A stretch of 64,000 bases of DNA, taken from Henricia sp. BOLD:AAB3569 (Eukaryota; Echinodermata; Asteroidea; Spinulosida; Echinasteridae). A program made the translations under genes and the position numbers. Position 1 is the stretch's first letter. Every line of letters begins with the position of its first letter. The DNA is taken from positions 1,240,001 through 1,304,000 of the forward strand of contig JBBELK010000058.1 in assembly GCA_037783545.1 (NCBI GenBank), read 5' to 3'. The notes beneath the pieces are model-generated. The model was not told where the DNA came from, ran no database searches, and saw only the letters and a list, made by a program, of their open reading frames with translations. Of the stretch, positions 23,601-35,600 are shown piece by piece.

Positions 23601-26600
23601 TGGGGGTAATGGAAAGCCTTAAACCCGAGATACCCCGCGGCGGCGGGAGCGTTCCCACTACTCGTTTTTTTGCCCCGGGTTAAGACAAAATATGTAGCCG
23701 TTACCCCGGAATTTGTTAACTCTGCCAGCGACCAGGGTTAAGGATGGCAATCTCGGGGTTAACTGCCGAAACCCGGGGTAAGCATTGTAGTGGGAAACCA
23801 AGCCGGGTTAAGTGTTCCACACTGTAAAGAGTGTCCGTGTGTAGTGGGAAACCACACCGCGATAACTCGGGGTTAACGAACCTTGGGGTAAGAAAAGCTT
23901 AACCCGGGGCGGCAAACCTCGGGTTAAGCAGTTTGTAGTGGGAAAAGGGTATATGCCCATTTCTCATTTCTAAGCAAGCAGATTTGAAATATCGCAACCT
24001 TTTTTGCTAAGCACATGTTTCAAGCTAGGCATACATGTAACACTTTAGCAGCGCCATGCTCTTGACAAATATTCAAGGCAGGCTTTCCTGGTTTAATACA
24101 TTTATTGGTTAATCTTCAATTCAGTTGTGGATAATGTATGTTGAGTATGAGTCACTAATACATGTATTCACCGTATAGTGCTTTAATATGCACCTTGCAC
24201 GTTTTGCCTATAAGCCAACAGGTTGAAATCTCATTGCACCTTTTCCTTAGAAATGGTCAGACCCAAGACATTTATAGCCAAACAGAACTCACTAGGGGCC
24301 AATTTCATAAAACATGTTACGCTTAATCAAAAAGTTTGGATTAAGCATAGCACAAATTTTCACTTAAGCAAGGGCCTATTTCATAAGAGAGTGCGCGCAC
24401 AACGCTGTCGTCTGTTTTGTTCGAACGCATTCGTCGTCTGCTTTACTTGTGCCAACTACCATGACTACCACAGAAAACCCTTGCCTGTCGCTGACTGAAA
24501 TATTTAAACGACAGCTGAAATTTGTGTATCTATTGGAAAATGTGTCTCGAATTTTGCCGAAAATAGCGAAGAAAAAAGATGGCGTCACGTTAGCACAAAA
24601 TCGGTACGTTAGCATTGGTTTGGTTTGCTAGTGCTTAAACAGTTTTATGAAATGGAGAGAGGGCTGCTTAATCAAAAATCGGGTGCTATTAAACATGTTT
24701 TATGAAATTGGCCCAAGTCCAGTCCACAGTGCATTGCCCTTTACTGGAGTTTACTGTTTTCATGAACAGTGCCCTCGCATGTCGGGATTCAGCCAATATG
24801 TGGGTGTGTACGTACGTGCATTATTGTGTGGTATGCATTCATATGACTCACCTCTTAAAAGCCATTTTTAACTAGAAGGGAATGCCAGGCATAGAGGATG
24901 TATTAAATGCAGTTTCTCAGAATTTTTGCTCAGGAAACTAGTATAAATGACCTTGAATCATTGACTTTTTATTACAATGTGGAAATTGGAATTCAGACAT
25001 TAGTAGAAAAACTAGCTTCATTTTGTTACAGCAGTTGGTTGTCTACGGTTGTGTGTACACTTGTAAAAACCATTGGAACACCAGACTAAGGATGGGCTTG
25101 TGGGACTGAAGTCCAAAAATACATGTACCAAATAATGAATGTGTTAATCACCGGTTAGTGACTCATTATTTTTGGAGTAAACAACTGTGGAAAGTTTGCT
25201 TTGAATATAACTGGTGTATCTTTTGGAAATTTGGTAGACACTGATATGCTGCTGACTGTGTTCAGGTGCACTTTTACCTGCTGGATTTGGAATAGTTCGA
25301 GTATCTTCAGTTCATAATGGGATTTAATATCTGTGCCCAAAAGGTAAATTACTTATTATTTTGTTTTGAATATTAAGGCTTCTCCAGTTTTAGATATTGC
25401 TCGAATTGTTTTAGCTGAACTGGTAGGGCATCTGCCCAGTGTGTAGGAGGTCTTGAGTTCAAATCTTGATGGGGACCATACACTTTTTTTCTAATCATTA
25501 TATTTAGTGGAATTTCTGTTAGTTTGCTTGTTTGTTTTTATTTTTTATTTGTTTTGGTTTTTTTGATTTGGTTTTGTGTGTGCAAAAATTATAAATCGTG
25601 TTTTGGTTCATTTCCATATTGAATTGATTGTTACTTTGCTTAGTAGTGCATCCATGCAACATAAGGCGTGTTTCTATTGAGATCCATTTACCGGATAATG
25701 ACGGAAAATGTGCTCAGTAGAAACAGGTCTTATCTGCTATTTTCCGGTAAATAGCGGGGACAATTTTCCCCGGCAATTTTTCTTCTCGATGAAGGAAAAT
25801 GCTGGGGAATTTTTGCTCAGGAAACTAGTATAAATGACCTTGAATCATTGACTTTTTATTACAATGTGGAAATTGGAATTCAGACATTAGTAGAAAAACT
25901 AGCTTCATTTTGTTACAGCAGTTGGTTGTCTACGGTTGTGTGTACACTTGTAAAAACCATTGAAACACCAGACAATTTATAGACTAAGGATGGGCTTGTG
26001 AGACCGAAGTCCAAAATACATGTACCAAATAATAAATGTGTTAATCACCAGTCAGTGACTCATGATTTTTGGCGTAAACAACTGTGGAAAGTTTGCTTTG
26101 AATATAACTGGTGTATCTTTTGGAAATTTGGTAGAAACTGATCTGCCACTGACTGTGTTCAGGTGGAATTATTTGCACTTTTAACTGCTGGATTTGGAAT
26201 AGTTCGACTATCTTCAGTTCATAATGGGATTTAATATCTGTACCCAAAAGGTAACTAATTTTTTGTAAGGTTTATCCAGTTTTGGATACTTATATAATAT
26301 TGGATGGCTTTGAGGGTGATATGAGAATATACCGCACGAGTCATGAAAATACCGAACGAGCCGAAGGCGAGTTCGGTATTTTCATGATGAGTGCGGTATA
26401 TTCTCATATCACCCGAAAAGACATCCAATATTATTATTGTTATATAAAATGAAGCTTTGTTTTGAAAGATTTCCGCGAAATTTTTGTCTGTTTGGTGTTG
26501 AAAACGTCAGTTTACAAATGCATGCGCTTTTGTTACTGTTGTACAGTATTTTTTGTTACTGTACTCTGGCGCGCGTTGCACACGCATGCAATCAATTTCC

Positions 26601-29600
26601 TCGATCCATGACGCGCGCGCGTACGCGTGTGTTCGTGGTGCGCCCAACGTGCACGCACATCGAATCTGGGCTCTGTGCTGCACAGTAACAGAAACGCACG
26701 GTGTCCGCAAAAGCTTCATTTTATATAATAATACTCTTTATCCACTGTGTGGTTTGTTTGTGAACTTTGGGTTTCGTTATTATTGCATAATTGATATGTT
26801 GGTATTTAAAGATAGTATACAAGATTGGTAAACTGTTACAAATAGTTTTATCCCCGTGAGATTGAAGATATGCATGATTAAAACCAACCTCAGCAAAAAC
26901 CAGCTCCGTACTTCGTCTAACTTTTGAGAAAACAGTCAAAAAAGGGTTTGCAGTCATTTCGCCCTAAAACCACTTCGCCGTGAACCATTTCGCCCTGAAC
27001 CACGGCCTGTGCACGAAGTGGTTTAGGGCAAAATGGCACTTGGGCGATATGGTTTTGGGGCGAATTTAATTTTCGTCTCATGAGACGAAAACTAATTGTT
27101 TTACTCATTCCTCAAAGACTATAGCACTTCAGACAAAACCATTTCAGGGGAGGTTTTCTACGGTCATCATGTTTATATTGTGTACAAGTTAGGCGTAAAT
27201 CTGTGAACATTTCTGATTTTCGAGATTACCAATGATGTATACTGCCTTTAATTCTGCACTTTTTGTGGGGTACCGTGGCTGAGTGGTTTGGGTCAGTCAC
27301 TCACAATCACATCCTGAGATCTCAGGGAATTTTCCACTCTGCAAAGCGACGTGACAATACCCTGAGGAAATACACGCAAATCTGTGGAGCGAGCCGGCTG
27401 TTGTCCAGAAATTCCTACCAAACTTTCAAACGACAAACCTTATTTACTCCGCAGTTTTTCAAATTAATAACAGGGATGCATGCTGACGAATGTAATGGAG
27501 CGGATTCCCCAGTATGCTTCAAATAGCAGCCAATCGCCGACGCAGACAACGGCCAGCATTACCGAGTACATGTATCACATGCATGCACGGTGTTTACAGT
27601 CTGCGCGCGTTATATTTGAATGCCTGCAATCATGCTGCAATGCACTGCCAAGCGTCCTGATTGGTCCAGCAGAGGCGACAAGATTTCTGTCGCTAGTCCC
27701 ACCGCCAAATGGGGCCTTTTTCAACAGGGCCACTGTACGCAGGAGTTAGGGAGTGTGTTAAAGGGGCACTGTTGCAAGAGGATGTCGCAATCATGGGTGA
27801 AAACCTGGGGCTGCAGGTTCAAATCCGGCTGCAGACCTGTGCCCTTGGGCAAGGCACTCAACCACACTTGCTCCATCCTTCGGAAGGGATGTAAAGCGTT
27901 GGTCCAGTGTGTTAGGTAATGGTAACGCACTCTAAAGATCCCAGAACATTCCTTCGTGAAGAGCAAGGGGATTCCCTGGTGTCTCTGGCCATTTCCAATT
28001 CCAATTATTCATGGGTTTCCTCACGCTTGCGAGTGACAGTGCAATGAGCACTATTGAGGAATCCTTGGTATGAATACCAGAAATAAATAATAATAATAAA
28101 TGTTTTTCTCATCCCATATTTTGGTTACCAAACTTTGCTCAGCTGCACATTCATACAACACAGAGAGTTGGGTTGTCCGGGAAAACTAGTAATGAACTGT
28201 GCCTCGTACATGTAGCTCAGCTGTAGAGCATCTTTTCAATGTGTAGAGGTATCAATTTCAAATCCTGATGAGGACCATAGATACATTTTTTGTATCATCC
28301 CCATATTTTAATAGCGGAAAGTGTTTTTTGTTTGTTTTGCTTGTTTGTTTTTATTTTTTATTTGTCTTGATGTTTTTGTATTGTTTATGCTTTGCTTGTG
28401 TGGAATTTATAAATTATTTATTTCTAACACTTTTGTCAGAAATCAGACTTTTTAAACCGGAGAGAAAGACATTAGTAGAATTGAAAGCATTTTTCAGACA
28501 TTTTGTAAGTTTTCAGACATTTTTGTCAATTGATGATCTTATCCATGATTTCAGTAAAATAATTGACTTGGTTTACAATACACTGTACAGTAAGGGTCTT
28601 TAGTTAGAGGCTAATTCCTGAATATTTGGGTTTTTAAGATTACCCTTATGATTGTTTGTGGTGTGTTTCACCTTTCTACCTGCATGGAGTGGAATTTTAT
28701 GTTTTAAATTCCAATTTCACAACAGTCAGCCATATGATTCAAGGAAAATCATGTCTCATGTCTAAGAATGTCACGTTACCAGAAGTGTTAGCCAGGTGTT
28801 GTGGTTGTCTTAGCGCACCGTGGCTGGGTGCCTGAGTATCATACTGAGTTTCCGTCAATGTCTGTCTGAGGACTGAACAACTGCTGATAATTTGTCACGT
28901 GAAGTCTCAAATTCTATGCAACTGTGCTTAAAATTACCAGGTAAACCACACAGGAATTTTATATTATGTAAACCGAGTCAACTAATTTAAAATCATCTAA
29001 AACCAAGGATCTAAATGCTTTCTTTTGTGATAAAGTTCAGCGTCTGAATTGGTGTTCCCATTGGACTTGTTTATGTTAAACTACTGTGGTTGTGCGGTAG
29101 AATTACATAATTAAATCCAATGGGAACACATGGAGAATTAGCGTCCCTGTCAATTTACCACGACCATGATGTATTACAGGCCGATAGGGACCAGGAAAAC
29201 TTTCTGCTCAGACACAATAGTTTTACAGGGCTGTATTTTTGTCCAGTGGGAACAGTTTTGCCCTGTAAAAATAACATGACCCTGCAGGAAATAATCGGCT
29301 TGAACAGGCAAAGTTTACAGCAGGGTCGCGGTAACTTCCCGCATGGGCACTTAAAACAAGTGGCAAATGAGAACCCACAGAAGCCCTTTTCACACGAGGC
29401 CAAAAAACTCACAAGACTTGAGATATTTTCTCATGCTTGAGAAAATCTTACAAAAGTGCCATCGTGTGAAAGGACACCCATGCTTGAGAGTGACAAGCAT
29501 TCCTTGCGAAATTTTCTTAATCCTTGAGATTTGTTGGCGAAGGTCCAGACCTACGACAAAATCTTTCGCTAGTGGAAGATTTCTTAAGCTATCCTTGAGA

Positions 29601-32600
29601 ACGATCGTGTGAAACAATTTGTAGGACGTCCTTTGTGACAGTCAACACAATGCACATGCGTGGATACATTAATACACCATACATGTCCTTTGTGATAGCG
29701 TAGCGTGCACGTGACCCGGTCTTGTGAAAGTTGAAGCGAATGTATTCAGCAAGTAAAGCGATTTTGACCATGTCATCAATTTTTGACTGGATGGTGGACG
29801 ACTCAAAAGTAGCCTCATGTCTTATTTTTTCGAATAGAATTTGCCTCTTCGGCTGTTGTAGTACACTTTCGTGTGGGTATGTTTTTGGCTGCTTGTACCA
29901 GCAGCATTTATGTGCAAAATCAATTATCTGCCGGTGACCAGTGGAAAAAGCATTCTCGTCTCATCACGCCAGTGATGGTTTGGCTGTATCATATGGAAGT
30001 ATGCCCAATCACCCTTGCGTGTAATCATAAAGTAAAACAATCCCTGCTCATAAATTCTGTCTCAAGCCTTGCAATTTTTTTTTAATGTTGTGTGAATAGG
30101 CCTAAAGATTACATACACTGAGAAATGTTACACTAAGGTCACAGTAACTTCCCGTGCGGTAACAAAAGAAAGTCCAATGGGAACACGCCATAAGACGAGG
30201 ATGTTAGTGCTAAGTTGAAATTTTTCCGTGGACAAAGATTTTGTGATTTTGGTTTTGTTGGTTTGTGAATTCAGGATTTTTCTCATGCAGTTTTGACCAC
30301 ATAAGTGTCTGCATTTCACAGGCTTTTCTCCAGCCACTGCCCACATTTGCATGTGGTTTTCTCTGTCTGCATGTTACATGTACTTGACCTCAGCATATAT
30401 TTAATGTGTAATGGCCCTCTGACTCACACAGTGCATGCCCACATTTCGACCAATGTTTGCATTCATCATCCCTTCCACATTTTTCATTCTGAAGGTGTGG
30501 ATTTATTCACAGTCTTCATCTTAATGCTGGTATGCATTCTCATTACTTCCCCACTGAGTATTGGGACTCTTGCATTGCTCCGTGGTTAGCAGTTGCACGC
30601 TAGCCCTCCACAGGATGCAAGAAAGATAGAATGTTGTCTGTGGATTTCTCGGCAGCACTTGGAGACAATCTTGGCATATCTTTGATTCAACTGCGTTTTT
30701 GGGTTCGGAAAAAAAGCCACGTTTGTGAGTGCGACAGTTTGCGAATTTCACGGCAGCATTTTGAGACAATTTTGGCATACATGTATCTTTGATTCAACTG
30801 CAACTTTGAGCTTGGAAGAGTCCAGTTTGTGAGTGTGACAGTCTCAAAACTTCACTGCAGAATTTAGAGACAACATCGGTACATCTTTGATTTACCTGCA
30901 TCATCTGGGCCTAGAAGAGTTCAGCTTGCGAGTGTCAGAGAGTTTTGTGAGTCTCGTAATTGAAACAATTTTACTCTGCTTCATTGGAGATTTCGAGTGT
31001 TCATAATTGAATGATTATTTCACCCCCTACATGTAAAAACTGTGAAGCATTCATAGACATTTCAAATTGTCATCAAGAGCGGAGTCTCAGTGCTTTCTTT
31101 TCCAGAAGAATTTGCAAATGAAAAGACGTGTGATGTAAAACAATTGCTCAGCATCCAAGACGAGGCCGTGAGTGCTAATTTGAAAATTTTTAAATTTGTC
31201 TTCCGTATCTACACTGGATTATTAGTCTACATCAAGAACACTTGTCGTGCTTCAAAGAATTTGTAAGCCCTGTTCTATCGTGGGATCTCGCCAATAAGGA
31301 TTTGTACCCTTCGGGATTTGGAGTTTTCATCACAGAATGACTTTTTACCACTTAGCAACTCTCGAAAGTTACTTTCATCGTTTCAAGTTTTTCTATTGGA
31401 ATCTACACTGAATTGCAAGTGTCCATCGAGAACGCTTATCGCGCTTCACAAAACTTGTATGCTTTGTCCCACTACGAGATCTGTCATTGAAGATGCCTTA
31501 AGGATGGACTTCTCTGGAGGAAAGGGTCTTTGCGTCTGAGGAAATTAGCAAAGGATGTGCCAAGCCACAACCAGAAGGATTGCATCATAAAAGACATCCG
31601 TATTTGTTTCATCGCATATTGCATTGTTTGAGTATCGTCTGTTTTTGATTAATAAACTACATGATGCTGCGCTGTGCATGTGATTCCTTCCTCTTTGGCT
31701 GCCTTGGCTTAAATGTAAGATGAGTTTTTTTCTTTTTCTTGTATAATTTGTCCGTTATGGTATCATTGGGTATGTTAAGATGGAGGGCTACTTTTTTAGC
31801 CCCAATCCAATTAACAGACTCAGTGAACCCCCTCACTGGAGCTAGTTAGTCCTGAGTTAGTCCAAAATGCCCTCCCATTCAAACGGTGATGATAACTCCG
31901 GAGCCGAGACCTCTGACTCGCCAGCCGCTCCACCAGCTGAGCTATAAGCACAGTGGTATACTCCCCCTGAGATTTTCCTTTCCAACCCATGGACATTTTT
32001 CTAGCTTTCAAAACAAATTTAATGTCAATATTTTCAATCCATACAATGCATGAGTGGCTATATCTAAAATACGTCCCACTGGTTTTGTATTGGAGGGTCA
32101 CATATGGTCAACCACATGCAGCCTACTTTGGAAATGTCTTGTAAAATAACAAATATCTCAAAAGCAGCAGTTGCCTCTGGGGAAACCACATGCTTAACAA
32201 ATAGATGCACATGGGCTTGGTATGTATTTACTGAAACAAGTTGAATGTCTACAGGGCGTATGACCCAAATTAGCTCATACTGGAAATATGCACTGCTACT
32301 TCATTTTGAACAGAAAAATTCAAAAGCAAACTCCGTGACTCACTATTTACATTCCTTGGGGTAGAAGTAAAGTAGTTTAGAAGGTGAATGCCTTGCAACC
32401 AAATTAAAATGAACGCAACCGCATGTTGTGAAAAGGTGAAATTTGCAGAAAGATTTACTATTGTAATTTAATACGATACGATTACAAATCCATGGTTGCA
32501 GATTGGTAGCTTGAATGAATCAGAGCTGAACTGCACTAATATTTTAAAGCAATTTCTGTGGTCTTGTGGGAAAAATGCCGACTCCCCCACCACCTTAATT

Positions 32601-35600
32601 TAATGGGTTTAACGAACTTCAGTTTACAGTCCGTAGGCTAAATTGCATGAAGCTTACAAGTGGGTCTTTCCACAGTAAAAGGGGCATTTTGGCAACACAA
32701 ACCATATTTTCGAGGAAATACCTTTGTCTGGTCTCAAAATAAAAGTTGTTCTGAAGGGATAACTTAGGCCCAAAAAGGGTTACAAATAGTGTGACAACGT
32801 GCCTTTCTAAAAACCCTGTGTACAAATTTACAATATACGCTTGTAACCAGGACGAACACTTGTGTTACAAAATTAAATAAACTCCTCAAAAAAGATTCGG
32901 AAAGTCAAGTTTGACTGACGATTTCTCTCTTGTTACTACATCATTTCCCTTGAGCGCCTAGCCAGCAGCCACAAATGGTTCTGGTGATTCCCTGATGGCA
33001 GCGGTAATAATGGCAACAGTGCCAGGAGCACCCGGCAGGGTGGACATGTGTGCTACATGTATATAAGAATCCACCATTATTATTGTTGTTACAGAGTGTT
33101 TACAGAGTTCATTCTAGGAAAGCCCAGGGTAGCAGCCATTAACACAATAAAGAGATTAAGTCATTATCATCTCTTGTACTTGTTTTGCTTTTTTTGTAAT
33201 CACCACAGGCAAAACTGCAAACAGCTGTATTTGTCCATTCAATCTTGTACTAAAGTTGGTTTGTGTTGCAAGAGCTCACAGTTGACAGTAAACACACAGT
33301 CCATTAGGTGCCAATTATTGCAGTCACAGACTCTCTTTATAATGGGTTTAATCTGCTTAGTATTGTCTGGTACCTGGAATAGTTTGTGACTTTATAAATG
33401 AGGCTGCCTTTTAAGTTTTGTAGTCTGTTGTCAGCTAAGAATAGATCTTTCAATTTGTTTTTCCTGGACCCTTGTTTAAAATAGCACCCTGTATAGGGTG
33501 TCCCAAAAAAATTCCAGGCCAAACCAGGAAAAACCAGAATCTAGGGTTTGCTGGATCCTGATAGGGAATCTTGAAAAATAGTCTTTATTTTATCAAAATC
33601 GGGCTGAAATTGAGTAAGGCCAGTGACCGCCTATTGACTTATCCTGAACTAAGCAGCCAATTCTTGTTGTCAAATAATCTGATCTGGTTCATAGACTAGG
33701 GTGCGTCTAGCAGTAGCAGCATAAACAATGACATAACTCCTGATTATTTTGATGAAATAGACTATTTTTTATGCAAGAAGATTCCCTATAGGCCTTTTCC
33801 CACTAGAACATTTTGCATTCCCTGGGGTGAGTTCGGCCCGGGTGACTCATCCGGAACTCATCCCGGAGATCGGCACCTCGTCCCTCACTTGAACAAGTGA
33901 GAACTCTCCCCTGCCCCTTATCGGCACGGGGCCAAAATTTTCAACCCTGGTCCTCAGCAGGCTTGAACTCGCCCCGGAGAATCTCGGGGATGGCACGGGG
34001 TGAGAGTTGCAAGTGGGAATCAGGGGCGGTATTCAATTCAATACTTAAATTAAGTAAAAACTTTACTTGGGTCATTTTCTTAGCCAAGCCAAATACTATC
34101 TCGTATTCAAAGCCTTCTAAGAATTTTACTTTAGTAAGTAAAATACTTAGATAAATTGTGACGTTACAAATAAACACAGAGCGCAGAACTCCCTAAACAG
34201 CCAATCGAATACAGCGTGGGACGCACTAAAAACTGCGCCTTCTCATAAGCATTTTTCTCACGCAAAACGCACAACACGCGCACCAAAACAAAACCTGTCT
34301 AAACCGGTTGTAGTATGCGTATGATGTATGTAAAAATTGCTTAAGTGTGCTTTCCTGCCTTCTCAAATTTAAGTAAAATACTTTCCCAAAAAGAACCATT
34401 TGAATACCAAATGTTTTAAGTATTTTTCTAAAGTACAAAACTTAGCCACTTGCGAATTGAATACCGATTTTGGCTAAGTATTTTACTTTAGCCAAAAACT
34501 AAGTAAAATTCTTAAATATTTGGCTTAAGTACTGAATTGAATACCGCCCCTGGGCTTATTTTTACCTCGGAGTCGCCCCGGGGCTACCCCCGAGATTTTT
34601 ATTCCCAGGTTGTCTGGTTTGGCCTGGACGTTTTTTTCAGGGGACACCCTGTATTGGTACAATTCACTAATAGAATATTAGTGAATCATGTATATGGGTG
34701 GCATATGTTGTCTCTTTAGTGAAGGTGAAATCACTGAACCATCTTTTGTCCATTTTTGCCTGGGGTGTTGTGGCCAGAACCTCATTTAAATAACAAAACA
34801 GTCATTATCACCATAGGTGATCATCCTTATGCAAAGATTGAAACTTCACTCAGCATGTGTTTACCTCCACATTTACAACAAGTTTAAAAGCAGATGGAGT
34901 TAGCTTTATATTTGAATGCAGGGATCGGAGGCTCACTGTGGGAACCATATGAATGATTTTGGGAGCTTTACAACATCAACACTTGATGTGGGAACAGCCA
35001 GTTTTAGTGTCATTCTATAAAGACCATTTCAAATGGTTCACCGCGGATAGCATCACACTGCACAGCTGAAAACACGCTAGACCGACCAAGGATTTAAAGA
35101 ACCAACATTTCTGTCAATGCGTAGCCTGTGCAGACAGATCTACAGCCCATGTTGCAATGGAACACATCATTCATGCACCTGTTATTTGTTCTTGTTGTCA
35201 GGGAATTTTTCCCAAGCGGATGAAAATCGCTCTCAAACGGACAAAGAGTGCCGGCAAGTTCGACAAGCACGCAACTCTGAAAGAAGAAGACGAAGAGTAA
35301 GTCACTTTTATTTATCATTTTCCAGAAATTATGAAATTCCAATTAAGGCTCCAATGGAACCTCCAGATTATCAGTGTTCTGAGGGTTCTGATTCTTTGCT
35401 TTGTAAAATGCCAAAACTACATGTATATGTCAGATTACGGTCGCACTAATTACCGTCAGGAACCATAAGGAAGAAAAACGTTAGAAAATTCCCTAAACTT
35501 TAATTTTAAAAAATTTAAACGCTATTTTTTGTTTAATCTTGTCTTTTTTTAATTTAAATTTTTTTAAATTTTTTTAAAATTAAACTTTAAAAATGAACTC

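Larger units (their letters stand above)
33486..34654. repeat. TIR element AA containing nested elements G and Z
   Basis: The outer ends are ACCCTGTATAGGGTGTCCCA with TTCCAGGCCAAACCAGG at left, and TGGTTTGGCCTGGACGTTTT with GGGGACACCCTGTA at right. The arms are over 100 bp long. GATAGGGAATCTTG near 33563 pairs with AAGATTCCCTATA near 33783. The right arm is split by element G, which itself holds element Z. Confidence 0.87.

Noticed and set aside
35117-35449. 110-residue + strand ORF ending in [13 protein letters not shown]
   Set aside because: It overlaps exon B in the wrong frame. The correct frame gives the family motif KRTKS and fits splice phase.
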